From Mastigias papua (Eukaryota; Cnidaria; Scyphozoa; Rhizostomeae; Mastigiidae), in contig OZ025269.1 of assembly GCA_964019165.1 (NCBI GenBank), positions 793,001-857,000 of the forward strand: 64,000 bases of DNA, read 5' to 3'. The notes below the pieces were generated by a model. It worked only from the letters and a program-made list of their open reading frames with translations. It had not been told where the DNA came from and made no database searches. The position numbers and the translations under genes are program-made. Of the stretch, positions 38,801 to 51,680 are shown one piece after another. Positions within the stretch are counted from its first letter, which is position 1; each line of letters starts with the position of its first letter.

Positions 38801-41800
38801 TTGGCCAAAAAGTAAGGCTATAGCCTTGGTATTTTGCTGAAAAATGACCAAATTTGAAATTGATTGATTTTGATTGCAGATTGAAAAGTGATGAAAATGA
38901 GCGATTGTTGGCCAAAAAGTAAGGCTATAGCCTTGGAAGTTTGCTGAAAAATGACCAAATTTGAAATTGATTGATTTTGATTGCAGATCGAAACGTGATG
39001 AAAATGAGCGATGTTTGGCCAAAACGTAAGGCTATAGCATTGGTATTTTGCTGAGAAATGACCAAATTTGAAATTGATTGATTTTGATTGCAGATTGAAA
39101 AGTGATGAAAATGAGCGATTTGTGGGCGAAAAGTAAGGCTATAGCCTTGGTATATTGGTGAAAAATGACCAACTTTGAAATTGATTGATTTTGATTGCAG
39201 ATTGAAAAGTGATGAAAATGAGCGATTGTTGGCCAAAAAGTAAGGCTATAGCCTTGGTATTTTGCTGAAAAATGACCAAATTTGAAATTGATTGATTTTG
39301 ATTGCAGATTGAAAAGTGATGAAAATGAGCGATGTTTGGCCAAAAAGTAAGGCTATAGCCTGGGTAGTTTGCTGAAAAATGACCAAATTTGAAATTGATT
39401 GATTTTGATTGCAGATTGAAAAGTGATGAAAATGAGCGGTTTTTGGCCAAAAAGTAAGGCTATAGCCTTGGTATATTGCTGAAAAATGACCAAACTTGAA
39501 AATGATTGATGTTGATTGCAGATTGAAAAGTGATGAAAATGAGCGATTTGTGGGCGAAAAGTAAGGCTATAGCCTTGGTATGTTGCTGAAAAATGACCAA
39601 ATGTGAAATTGATTGATTTTGATTGCAGATTGAAAAGTGATGAAAATGAGTGAGTTTTGGCCAAAAAGTAAGGCTATAGCCTTGGTATTTTGCTGAAATA
39701 TGACCAAATTTGAAATTGATTGATTTTGATTGCAGATTGAAAAGTGATGAAAATGAGTGAGTTTTGGCCAAAAAGTAAGGCTATAGCCTTGGTATATTGG
39801 TGAAAAATGACCAAATGTGAAATTGATTGATTTTGATTGCAGATTGAAAAGTGATGAAAATGAGTGAGTTTTGGCCAAAAAGTAAGGCTATAGCCTTGGT
39901 ATTTTGCTGACAAATGACCAAATTTGAAATTGATTGATTTTAATTGCAGATTGAAAAGTGATGAAAATGAGCGATTTTTCGCCAAAAAGTAAGGCTATAG
40001 CCTTGGTATTTTGCTGAAAAATGACCAAATTTGAAAATGATTGATTTTGATTGCAGATTGAAAAGTGATGAAAATGAGCGATTTGTGAGCGAAAAGTAAG
40101 GCTATAGCCTTGGCATATTGGTGAAACATGACCAAATTTGAAATTGATTGATTTTGATTGCAGATTGAAAAGTGATGAAAATGAACGATTGTTGGCCAAA
40201 AAGTAAGGCTATAGCCTTGGTATTTTGCTGAAAAATGACCAAATTTGAAATTGATTGATTTTGATTGCAGATTGAAAAGTGATGAAAATGAGCGATTTTT
40301 GGCCAAAAAGTAAGGCTATAGCCTTGGTATTTTGCTGAAAAATGACCAAATGTGACATTGATTGATTTTGATTGCAGATTGAAAAGTGATGAAAATGAGC
40401 GATTTTTCGCCAAAAAGTAGGGCTATAGCCTTGGTATTTTGCTGAAAAATGACCAAATTTGAAAATGATTGATTTTGATTGCAGATTGAAAAGTGATGAA
40501 AATGAGCGATGTTTGGCCAAAAAGTAAGGCTATAGCCTTGGTAGTTTGCTGACAAATGACCAAATTTGAAATTGATTGATTTTGATTGCAGATTGAAAAG
40601 TGATGAAAATGAGCGGTTTGTAGGCGAAAAGTAAGGCTATAGCCTTGGTATATTGCTGAAAAATGACCAAATGTGAAATTGATTGATTTTGATTGCAGAT
40701 TGAAAAGTGATGAAAATGAGTGAGTTTTGGCCAAAAAGTAAGGCTATAGCCTTGGTATTTTGCTGAAATATGACCAAATTTGAAATTGATTGATTTTGAT
40801 TGCAGATTGAAAAGTGATGAAAATGAGTGAGTTTTGGCCAAAAAGTAAGGCTATAGCCTTGGTATATTGCTGAAAAATGACCAAATGTGAAATTGATTGA
40901 TTTTGATTGCAGATTGAAAAGTGATGAAAATGAGTGAGTTTTGGCCAAAAAGTAAGGCTATAGCCTTGGTATTTTGCTGAAAAATGACCAAATTTGAAAT
41001 TGATTGATTTTGATTGCAGATTGAAAAGTGATGAAAATGAGCGATTTGTGGGCGAAAAGTAAGGCTACAGCCTTGATATATTGGTGAAAAATGACCAAAT
41101 TTGAAATTGATTGATTTTGATTGCAGATTGAAAAGTGATGAAAATGAGCGATTGTTGGCCAAAAAGTAAGGCTATAGCCTTGGTATATTGCTGAAAAATG
41201 ACCAAATTTGAAATTGATTGATTTTGATTGCAGATTGAAAAGTGATGAAAATGAGCGATGTTTCGCCAAAAAGTAAGGCTATAGCCTTGGTATTTTGCTG
41301 AAAAATGACCAAATTTGAAAATGATTGATTTTGATTGCAGATTGAAAAGTGATGAAAATGAGCGATGTGTGGGCGAAAAGTAAGGCTATAGCCTTGGCAT
41401 ATTGGTGAAAAATGACCAAATTTGAAATTGATTGATTTTGATTGCAGATTGAAAAGTGATGAAAATGAGCGAGTTTTGGCCAAAAAGTAAGGCTATAGCC
41501 TTGGTATTTTGCTGAAAAATGACCAAATTTGAAATTGATTGAGTTTGATTGCAGATTGAAAAGTGATGAAAATGAGCGATTTTTGGCCAAAAAGTAAGGC
41601 TATAGCCTTGGTATGTTGCTGACAAATGACCAAATATGAAAATGATTGATTTTGATTGCAGATTGAAAAGTGATGAAAATGAGCGATGTTTGGCCAAACA
41701 GTAAGGCTATAGCCTTGGTAGTTTGCTGAAAAATGATCAAATTTGAAATTGAGTGATTTTGATTGTAGATTGAAAAGTGATGAAAATGAGCGATTGTTGG

Positions 41801-44800
41801 CCAAAAAGTAAGGCTATAGCCTTGGTATTTTGCTGAAAAATGACCAACTTTGAAATTGATTGATTTTGATTGCAGATTGACAAGTGATGAAAATGAGCGA
41901 TATCCGGTAAAAAAGTATGGCTATAGCCTTGGTATTTTGCTGAAAAATGACCAAATTTGAAATTGATTGATTTTGATTGTAGATTGAAAAGTGATGAAAA
42001 TGAGTGAGTTTTGGCCAAAAAGTAAGGCTATAGCCTTGGTATTTTGCTGAAATATGACCAAATTTGAAATTGATTGATTTTGATTGCAGATTGAAAAGTG
42101 ATGAAAATGAGCGATTTTTGGCCAAAAAGTAAGGCTATAGCCTTGGTATTTTGCTGAAAAATGACCAAATTTGAAATTGATTGATTTTGATTGCAGATTG
42201 AAAAGTGATGAAAATGAGTGAGTTTTGGCCAAAAAGTAAGGCTATAGCCTTGGTATTTTGCTGAAAAATGACCAAATTTGAAAATGATTGATTTTGATTG
42301 CAGATTGAAAAGTGATGAAAATGAGCGATGTGTGGGCGAAAAGTAAGGCTATAGCCTTGGTATATTGGTGAAAAATGACCAAATTTGAAATTGATTGATT
42401 TTGATTGCAGATTGAAAAGTGATGAAAATGAGCGATTGTTGGCCAAAAAGTAAGGCTATAGCCTTGGTAGTTTGCTGAAAAATGACCAAATTTGAAATTG
42501 ATTGATTTTGATTGCAGATCGAAACGTGATGAAAATGAGCGATGTTTGGCCAAAACGTAAGGCTATAGCATTGGTATTTTGCAGAGAAATGACCAAATTT
42601 GAAATTGATTGATTTTGATTGCAGATTGAAAAGTGATGAAAATGAGCGATTTGTGGGCGAAAAGTAAGGCTATAGCCTTGGTATATTGGTGAAAAATGAC
42701 CAACTTTGAAATTGATTGATTTTGATTGCAGATTGAAAAGTGATGAAAATGAGCGATTGTTGGCCAAAAAGTAAGGCTATAGCCTTGGTATTTTGCTGAA
42801 AAATGACCAAATTTGAAATTGATTGATTTTGATTGCAGATTGAAAAGTGATGAAAATGAGCGATGTTTGGCCAAAAAGTAAGGCTATAGCCTGGGTAGTT
42901 TGCTGAAAAATGACCAAATTTGAAATTGATTGATTTTGATTGCAGATTGAAAAGTGATGAAAATGAGTGAGTTTTGGCCAAAAAGTAAGGCTATAGCCTT
43001 GGTATATTGCTGAAAAATGACGAAATTTGAAAATGATTGATTTTGATTGCAGATTGAAAAGTGATGAAAATGAGCGATTTGTGGGCGAAAAGTAAGGCTA
43101 TAGCCTTGGTATATTGGTGAAAAATGACCAAATTTGAAATTGGTTGATTTTGATTGCAGATTGAAAAGTGATGAAAATGAGCGATTGTTGGCCAAAAAGT
43201 AAGGCTATAGCCTTGGTATATTGCTGAAAAATGACCAAATTTGAAATTGATTGATTTTGATTGCAGATTGAAAAGTGATGAAAATGAGCGATTTGTGGGC
43301 GAAAAGTAAGGCTATAGCCTTGGTATATTGGTGAAAAATGACCAACTTTGAAATTGATTGATTTTGATTGCAGATTGAAAAGTGATGAAAATGAGCGATT
43401 GTTGGCCAAAAAGTAAGGCTATAGCCTTGGTATTTTGCTGAAAAATGACCAAATTTGAAATTGATTGATTTTGATTGCAGATTGAAAAGTGATGAAAATG
43501 AGCGATGTTTGGCCAAAAAGTAAGGCTATAGCCTGGGTAGTTTGCTGAAAAATGACCAAATTTGAAATTGATTGATTTTGATTGCAGATTGAAAAGTGAT
43601 GAAAATGAGCGGTTTTTGGCCAAAAAGTAAGGCTATAGCCTTGGTATATTGCTGAAAAATGACCAAACTTGAAAATGATTGATGTTGATTGCAGATTGAA
43701 AAGTGATGAAAATGAGCGATTTGTGGGCGAAAAGTAAGGCTATAGCCTTGGTATGTTGCTGAAAAATGACCAAATGTGAAATTGATTGATTTTGATTGCA
43801 GATTGAAAAGTGATGAAAATGAGTGAGTTTTGGCCAAAAAGTAAGGCTATAGCCTTGGTATTTTGCTGAAATATGACCAAATTTGAAATTGATTGATTTT
43901 GATTGCAGATTGAAAAGTGATGAAAATGAGTGAGTTTTGGCCAAAAAGTAAGGCTATAGCCTTGGTATATTGCTGAAAAATGACCAAATGTGAAATTGAT
44001 TGATTTTGATTGCAGATTGAAAAGTGATGAACATGAGTGAGTTTTGGCCAAAAAGTAAGGCTATAGCCTTGGTATTTTGCTGACAAATGACCAAATTTGA
44101 AATTGATTGATTTTAATTGCAGATTGAAAAGTGATGAAAATGAGCGATTTTTCGCCAAAAAGTAAGGCTATAGCCTTGGTATTTTGCTGAAAAATGACCA
44201 AATTTGAAAATGATTGATTTTGATTGCAGATTGAAAAGTGATGAAAATGAGCGATTGTTGGCCAAAAAGTAAGGCTATAGCCTTGGTAGTTTGCTGAAAA
44301 ATGACCAAATTTGAAATTGATTGATTTTGATTGCAGATCGAAACGTGATGAAAATGAGCGATGTTTGGCCAAAACGTAAGGCTATAGCATTGGTATTTTG
44401 CTGAGAAATGACCAAATTTGAAATTGATTGATTTTGATTGCAGATTGAAAAGTGATGAAAATGAGCGATTTGTGGGCGAAAAGTAAGGCTATAGCCTTGG
44501 TATATTGGTGAAAAATGACCAAACTTGAAATTGATTGATTTTGATTGCAGATTGAAAAGTGATGAAAATGAGCGATTGTTGGCCAAAAAGTAAGGCTATA
44601 GCCTTGGTATTTTGCTGAAAAATGACCAAATTTGAAATTGATTGATTTTGATTGCAGATTGAAAAGTGATGAAAATGAGCGATGTTTGGCCAAAAAGTAA
44701 GGCTATAGCCTGGGTAGTTTGCTGAAAAATGACCAAATTTGAAATTGATTGATTTTGATTGCAGATTGAAAAGTGATGAAAATGAGCGGTTTTTGGCCAA

Positions 44801-47800
44801 AAAGTAAGGCTATAGCCTTGGTATATTGCTGAAAAATGACCAAACTTGAAAATGATTGATGTTGATTGCAGATTGAAAAGTGATGAAAATGAGCGATTTG
44901 TGGCGAAAAGTAAGGCTATAGCCTTGGTATGTTGCTGAAAAATGACCAAATGTGAAATTGATTGATTTTGATTGCAGATTGAAAAGTGATGAAAATGAGT
45001 GAGTTTTGGCCAAAAAGTAAGGCTATAGCCTTGGTATTTTGCTGAAATATGACCAAATTTGAAATTGATTGATTTTGATTGCAGATTGAAAAGTGATGAA
45101 AATGAGTGAGTTTTGGCCAAAAAGTAAGGCTATAGCCTTGGTATATTGCTGAAAAATGACCAAATGTGAAATTGATTGATTTTGATTGCAGATTGAAAAG
45201 TGATGAAAATGAGTGAGTTTTGGCCAAAAAGTAAGGCTATAGCCTTGGTATTTTGCTGACAAATGACCAAATTTGAAATTGATTGATTTTAATTGCAGAT
45301 TGAAAAATGATGAAAATGAGCGATTTTTCGCCAAAAAGTAAGGCTATAGCCTTGGTATTTTGCTGAAAAATGACCAAATTTGAAAATGATTGATTTTGAT
45401 TGCAGATTGAAAAGTGATGAAAATGAGCGATTTGTGGGCGAAAAGTAAGGCTATAGCCTTGGCATATTGGTGAAAAATGACCAAATTTGAAATTGATTGA
45501 TTTTGATTGCAGATTGAAAAGTGATGAAAATGAGCTATTTTTGGCCAAAAAGTAAGGCTATAGCCTTGGTATGTTGCTGAAAAATGACCAAATTTGAAAT
45601 TGATTGATTTTGATTGCAGATTGAAAAGTGATGAAAATGAGCGATTTGTGGCCAAAAAGTAAGGCTATAGCCTTGGTATTTTGCTGAAAAATGACCAAAT
45701 TTGAAATTGATTGATTTTGATTGCAGATTGAAAAGTGATGAAAATGAGCGATTTTTGGCCAAAAAGTAAGGCTATAGCCTTGGTATGTTGCTGAAAAATG
45801 ACCAAATTTGACATTGATTGATTTTGATTGCAGATTGAAAAGTGATGAAAATGAGCGATATTTCGCCAAAAAGTAGGGCTATAGCCTTGGTATTTTGCTG
45901 AAAAATGACCAAATTTGAAAATGATTGATTTTGATTGCAGATTGAAAAGTGATGAAAATGAGCGATGTTTGGCCAAAAAGTAAGGCTATAGCCTTGGTAT
46001 TGTGCTGAAAAATGACCAAATTTGAAATTGATTGATTTTGATTGCAGATTGAAAAGTGATGAAAATGAGCGATTTTTGGCCAAAAAGTAAGGCTATAGCC
46101 TTGGTATTTTGCTGAAAAATGACCAAATTTGAAATTGATTGATTTTGATTGCAGATTGAAAAGTGATGAAAATGAGCGATTTTTGGCCAAAAAGTAAGGC
46201 TATAGCCTTGGTATTTTGCTGAAAAATGACCAAATTTGAAATTGATTGATTTTGATTGCAGATTGAAAAATGATGAAAATGAGCTATTTTTGGCCAAAAA
46301 GTAAGGCTATAGCCTTGGTATTTTGCTGAAAAATGACCAAATGTGAAATTGATTGATTTTGATTGCAGATTGAAAAGTGATGAAAATGAGCGATGTTTGG
46401 CCAAAAAGTAAGGCTATAGCCTTGGTATATTGCTGAAAAATGACCAAACTTGAAAATGATTGATGTTGATTGCAGATTGAAAAGTGATGAAAATGAGCGA
46501 TTTGTGGGCGAAAAGTAAGGCTATAGCCTTGGTATATTGGTGAAAAATGACCAAATGTGAAATTGATTGATTTTGATTGCAGATTGAAAAGTGATGAAAA
46601 TGAGTGAGTTTTGGCCAAAAAGTAAGGCTATAGCCTTGGTATTTTGCTGAAATATGACCAAATTTGAAATTGATTGATTTTGATTGCAGATTGAAAAGTG
46701 ATGAAAATGAGTGAGTTTTGGCCAAAAAGTAAGGCTATAGCCTTGGTATATTGCTGAAAAATGACCAAATGTGAAATTGATTGATTTTGATTGCAGATTG
46801 AAAAGTGATGAAAATGAGTGAGTTTTGGCCAAAAAGTAAGGCTATAGCCTTGGTATTTTGCTGAAAAATGACCAAATTTGAAATTGATTGATTTTGATTG
46901 CAGATTGAAAAGTGATGAAAATGAGCGATTTGTGGGCGAAAAGTAAGGCTACAGCCTTGGTATATTGGTGAAAAATGACCAAATTTGAAATTGATTGATT
47001 TTGATTGCAGATTAAAAAGTGATGAAAATGAGCGATTGTTGGCCAAAAAGTAAGGCTATAGCCTTGGTATATTGCTGAAAAATGACCAAATTTGAAATTG
47101 ATTGATTTTGATTGCAGATTGAAAAGTGATGAAAATGAGCGATTTTTCGCCAAAAAGTAAGGCTATAGCCTTGGTATTTTGCTGAAAAATGACCAAATTT
47201 GAAAATGATTGATTTTGATTGCAGATTGAAAAGTGATGAAAATGAGCGATGTGTGGGCGAAAAGTAAGGCTATAGCCTTGGCATATTGGTGAAAAATGAC
47301 CAAATTTGAAATTGATTGATTTTGATTGCAGATTGAAAAGTGATGAAAATGAGCGAGTTTTGGCCAAAAAGTAAGGCTATAGCCTTGGTATTTTGCTGAA
47401 AAATGACCAAATTTGAAATTGATTGAGTTTGATTGCAGATTGAAAAGTGATGAAAATGAGCGATTTTTGGCCAAAGAGTAAGGCTATAGCCTTGGTATGT
47501 TGCTGACAAATGACCAAATATGAAAATGATTGATTTTGATTGCAGATTGAAAAGTGATGAAAATGAGCGATGTTTGGCCAAACAGTAAGGCTATAGCCTT
47601 GGTAGTTTGCTGAAAAATGATCAAATTTGAAATTGATTGATTTTGATTGTAGATTGAAAAGTGATGAAAATGAGCGATTGTTGGCCAAAAAGTAAGGCTA
47701 TAGCCTTGGTATTTTGCTGAAAAATGACCAACTTTGAAATTGATTGATTTTGATTGCAGATTGACAAGTGATGAAAATGAGCGATATCTGGTAAAAAAGT

Positions 47801-49199
47801 ATGGCTATAGCCTTGGTATTTTGCTGAAAAATGACCAAATTTGAAATTGATTGATTTTGATTGTAGATTGAAAAGTGATGAAAATGAGTGAGTTTTGGCC
47901 AAAAAGTAAGGCTATAGCCTTGGTATATTGGTGAAAAATGACGAAATTTGAAATTGATTGATTTTGATTGCAGATTGAAAAGTGATGAAAATGAGCGATT
48001 GTTGGCCAAAAAGTAAGGCTATAGCCTTGGTATTTTGCTGAAAAATGACCAAATTTGAAATTGATTGATTTTGATTGCAGATTGAAAAGTGATGAAAATG
48101 AGCGATTTTTGGCCAAAAAGTAAGGCTATAGCCTTGGTATGTTGCTGAGAAATGAACAAATTTGAAAATGATTGATTTTGATTGCAGATTGAAAAGTGAT
48201 GAAAATGAGTGATTTGTGGGCGAAAAGTAAGGCTATAGCCTTGGCATATTGGTGAAAAATGACCAAATTTGAAATTGATTGATTTTGATTGCAGATTGAA
48301 AAGTGATGAAAATGAGCGATTTTTGGCCAAAAAGTAAGGCTATAGCCTTGGTATTTTGCTGAAAAATGACCAAATTTGAAATTGATTGATTTTGATTGCA
48401 GATTGAAAAGTGATGAAAATGAGCGATTTTTGGCCAAAAAGTAAGGCTATAGCCTTGGTATGTTGCTGACAAATGACCAAATATGAAAATGATTGATTTT
48501 GATTGCAGATTGAAAAGTGATGAAAATGAGCGATGTTTGGCCAAACAGTAAGGCTATAGCCTTGGTAGTTTGCTGAAAAATGATCAAATTTGAAATTGAT
48601 TGATTTTGATTGTAGATTGAAAAGTGATGAAAATGAGCGATTGTTGGCCAAAAAGTAAGGCTATAGCCTTGGTATTTTGCTGAAAAATGACCAACTTTGA
48701 AATTGATTGATTTTGATTGCAGATTGACAAGTGATGAAAATGAGCGATATCCGGTAAAAAAGTATGGCTATAGCCTTGGTATTTTGCTGAAAAATGACCA
48801 AATTTGAAATTGATTGATTTTGATTGTAGATTGAGAAGTGATGAAAATGAGCGATTGTTGGCCAAAAAGTAAGGCTATAGCCTTGGTATTTTGCTGAAAA
48901 ATGACCAAATTTGAAATTGATTGATTTTGATTGCAGATTGAAAAGTGATGAAAATGAGCGATATCTGGCAAAAAAGTATGGCTATAGCCTTGGTATATTG
49001 CTGAAAAATGACCAAATTTGAAATTGATTGATTTTGATTGCAGATTGAAAAGTGATGAAAATGAGCGAGTGTTGGGCGAAAAGTAAGGCTATAGCCTTGG
49101 TATTTTGCTGAGAAATGACCAAAGGTTAAATTGATTGAGTTTGATTACAGATTGAAAAGTGATGAAAATGAGCGAGTTTTGGCTAAAAAGTAAGGCTAC
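29838..49199 (+). repeat. 107-bp satellite array, about 181 head-to-tail monomers (19.4 kb)
   Basis: The monomer runs, in order: 'aaggctatagccttggta', 'ttttgctgaaaaatgacc', 'aaatttgaaattgattga', 'ttttgattgcagattgaa', 'aagtgatgaaaatgagcg', 'atttttggccaaaaagt'. All copies point the same way, and the period stays at exactly 107 nearly throughout. One base is lost near 44893. Variants recur in blocks, showing higher-order repeats with offsets of 963 bp (9 monomers), 4280 bp (40), 5457 bp (51), 5884 bp (55 less one base) and 9630 bp (90). Because 107 is not a multiple of 3, the minus strand shows staggered open frames of about 312 bases, about three monomers each. They start at TTG and end at the TAG in the palindrome, so they are not genes. 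Each monomer holds a perfect 14-bp palindrome. I recognise no known satellite family. Confidence 0.97.
29935..33655 (+). repeat. Higher-order block, near-identical to 34215-37935
   Basis: This 3.7-kb segment recurs 4280 bp (exactly 40 monomers) downstream with very few differences. Examples seen directly are G at 31753 versus A at 36033, and C at 32642 versus T at 36922. Both copies end by diverging near 33657 and 37937. It represents a recent segmental duplication inside the satellite, or an assembly duplication. Confidence 0.85.
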
Positions 49200-49377
49200 A
49201 GTCGGTGAGTGGTCCTTAATAGGAGGAGAAGTCATAGTGACTGATGATGAATGTGTTTGGAGAAGTGGTGTGATGAAGGAAATTGTGGTCAAGAAGGTAG
49301 GTAATAGCCTTGAGGTGTTACCGAAAAATGAGCTATCTTCTGTGAATGTAGATAAAAACGCTGTGAAGTGGAGGTAA
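49200..49377 (+). other. Array edge with a degenerate monomer inside an open frame
   Basis: Beyond the last good monomer the sequence becomes different. A stretch at about 49270-49340 still resembles the monomer ('gatgaagg', then 'ggtaatagccttgaggtg', then 'ccgaaaaatgagc'). An open frame from the final monomer runs to TAA at 49375-49377 with a protein-like end (VGEWSLIGGEVIVTDDECVW). No family is recognised. A second frame is open from 49368 to 49571. Either these are remnants of the sequence the satellite grew from, or chance. Confidence 0.3.
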
Positions 49378-49565
49378 AGGTGTGGAAATCTTTGTTGCTG
49401 TATTTAAGTAGTACATTGCTAAAAAGAGTTGATACCTACGTGTGGTATAAGCTTGGGGTTACGAGGGCATGGTGTCTAGTAGTTTATCGCGCTGACAAAA
49501 GTGTACGAGGAGAAGCGGTCAACTTGACAAATTACAGTTCTGTGCTTACGGTTCATGACGAATAT

Positions 49566-50414
49566 TCATAAGCCCATAAGGGTCTTTGCCTCTTCACTTT
49601 GCGACATAAGCAGATCACTTGCATAACGCTCCAACAATTCCCGTTTTTTCCTTCTTACCAACATATCCTCCACATCTTGTTGCGAAGGAACTGGGACGTG
49701 TGCTACGAAGGACTCAGACGATGTGGTTGGAGTATCATGATTTACTTTTTCGTCAGTAGTCTCATTTGTTGCCTCTACAGCGTATATATCAGCTTCATCA
49801 GTATCATTTGCCTCGATGTCACCGATGTCCTTCTTTCGACGCCACTCAGCTACAGCTTCTGCAACAACGCGCTGTTCAACTTCCATCTCAAGCGGGACAA
49901 GAACACCATCATCTTCATCCCGATAGCCATAGTAATCAGCATCTATGTCTTTATAAAGTTCTGCTCTAGTTTTCCGCACGGGTTTAGGGGGTTCTTGTTC
50001 GAATAGTTCTCGCACACCTGGTAGATCTTTCGCAGCACCAAAGTACTTATAACCTCGATTACCTGGGAGCTCCTTGCCTTCACTATCTAGCATTTTAGGC
50101 CCAACTTTTGCGTAATCTGGACCCCCTAGCTCAACGATTCGGTCTTCCCAATGTCGCTTCTCCCGTAGTAGTTTATTGATCTCGTCATTAAGATCTCTGA
50201 TCCGAAATTCACCTAAACCCGCATTTTGTATCTGTGCAACTCTTTTTGAAACATCTCGAATCACTTGCCGGCGCCATTTTTCTGCCTCCTGTAAATCATC
50301 GCATTCAGTTGCAAGAAATGGTCTCTTTGTTGGTTTTTCTTCTTTTCCCTCATTAGCCATCATCGTTGTCCAACGAGATAAAATTGCCATAGCTTTCTCC
50401 GCACTACGAGCCAT
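49566..50414 (-). CDS. ISY1: ISY1 homologue, pre-mRNA-splicing factor (intronless)
   Basis: The 282-residue protein matches the ISY1 family along its whole length: an MARSAEKAM start, KWRRQVIRDVSKRVAQIQNA, then GLGEFRIRDLNDEINKLLRE, ELGGPDYAKVGPKMLD, NRGYKYFGAAKDLPGVREL, an acidic variable stretch, and a C-terminal HVPVPSQQDVEDMLVRRKKR block. ISY1 joins the NTC/Prp19-associated spliceosome and helps step-one catalysis and fidelity; it acts in the nucleus. Length is close to human ISY1 (285). The frame is open another 20 codons upstream to an ATG at 50474, adding a hydrophobic leader unlike the family, so I chose 50414. The whole gene is one exon, unlike the multi-exon vertebrate gene. No poly(A) tail remnant or frame damage was seen. 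The gene ends about 370 bp from the satellite array. Confidence 0.95.
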   Translation of the reverse strand: MARSAEKAMAILSRWTTMMANEGKEEKPTKRPFLATECDDLQEAEKWRRQVIRDVSKRVAQIQNAGLGEFRIRDLNDEINKLLREKRHWEDRIVELGGPDYAKVGPKMLDSEGKELPGNRGYKYFGAAKDLPGVRELFEQEPPKPVRKTRAELYKDIDADYYGYRDEDDGVLVPLEMEVEQRVVAEAVAEWRRKKDIGDIEANDTDEADIYAVEATNETTDEKVNHDTPTTSSESFVAHVPVPSQQDVEDMLVRRKKRELLERYASDLLMSQSEEAKTLMGL

Positions 50415-50555
50415 TGTTACTGAGCCTGACAAACTGACAATCCACAAACTGTGAATAAATAAAACGCATGCCATAGATTTACATTTACCAAATGGATATG
50501 AAGAGCTCTAATACAATGATAGCAACTAATCTGATCGATTCTGTGTGCATGCGCG

Positions 50556-51265
<710 letters not shown>

Positions 51266-51339
51266 TAATCAATATTTGCATGTTTATCCAACATGTCTAG
51301 AATTTTTTATATTGGTTAGATCCTATTTTAGTGCACATT

Positions 51340-51680
51340 TTAAAAAGAAACAAGCATATAAGAAGAATGAGCAGAAACAATATATATCAGGTAAAAATTA
51401 AGAAACATTTAAGAAACACAGCCAGGCTGAGATTCAAAAAGGAACTTGAAAAATCTATTTATGTGAAAAAATATTTTGTTAAATTGGAAAAAAAATACAA
51501 AAAATACCTATTTCTCAAATGCTGTCAACTAAAAATTATATTTGTTGTCTCACAACTTCCTAGTTGTAATAGGAAATATCAAGAATATTAATTAACACTT
51601 AAGACACATTTAAAGACTTGATTTGACAAAATTAAGAAACATCCTGCCTGATTGGAGAAAGTTTGTCCTTTATAAAATAA
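51340..51680 (+). mobile_element. Copy 2 of the short 'AAGAAAC' interspersed element
   Basis: It shares ordered landmarks with the copies at 8561-8850 and 60239-60560: 'aagaaacaagcatataagaa', an 'aaggaacttgaaaaatcta' block, 'gttaaattggaa', 'actaaaaattata', 'aggaaatatcaagaat', 'ttaagaaacatcctgcctga' and 'ggagaaagtttg'. No coding region is seen. Confidence 0.65.

Noticed and set aside
29838..49199. CRISPR array
   Set aside because: Repeats are directly adjacent 107-bp monomers without unique spacers, in a eukaryotic context.
29788..49292. About 130 minus-strand open frames of 103 codons across the satellite
   Set aside because: They are the same tandem repeat read in shifting frames. They start at TTG, stop at the palindrome TAG, and overlap each other, so they are not a gene family.
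50415..50474. In-frame upstream start of ISY1 adding a hydrophobic 20-residue leader
   Set aside because: The family begins at MAR-AEKAM, and a signal-like leader does not fit a nuclear splicing factor.
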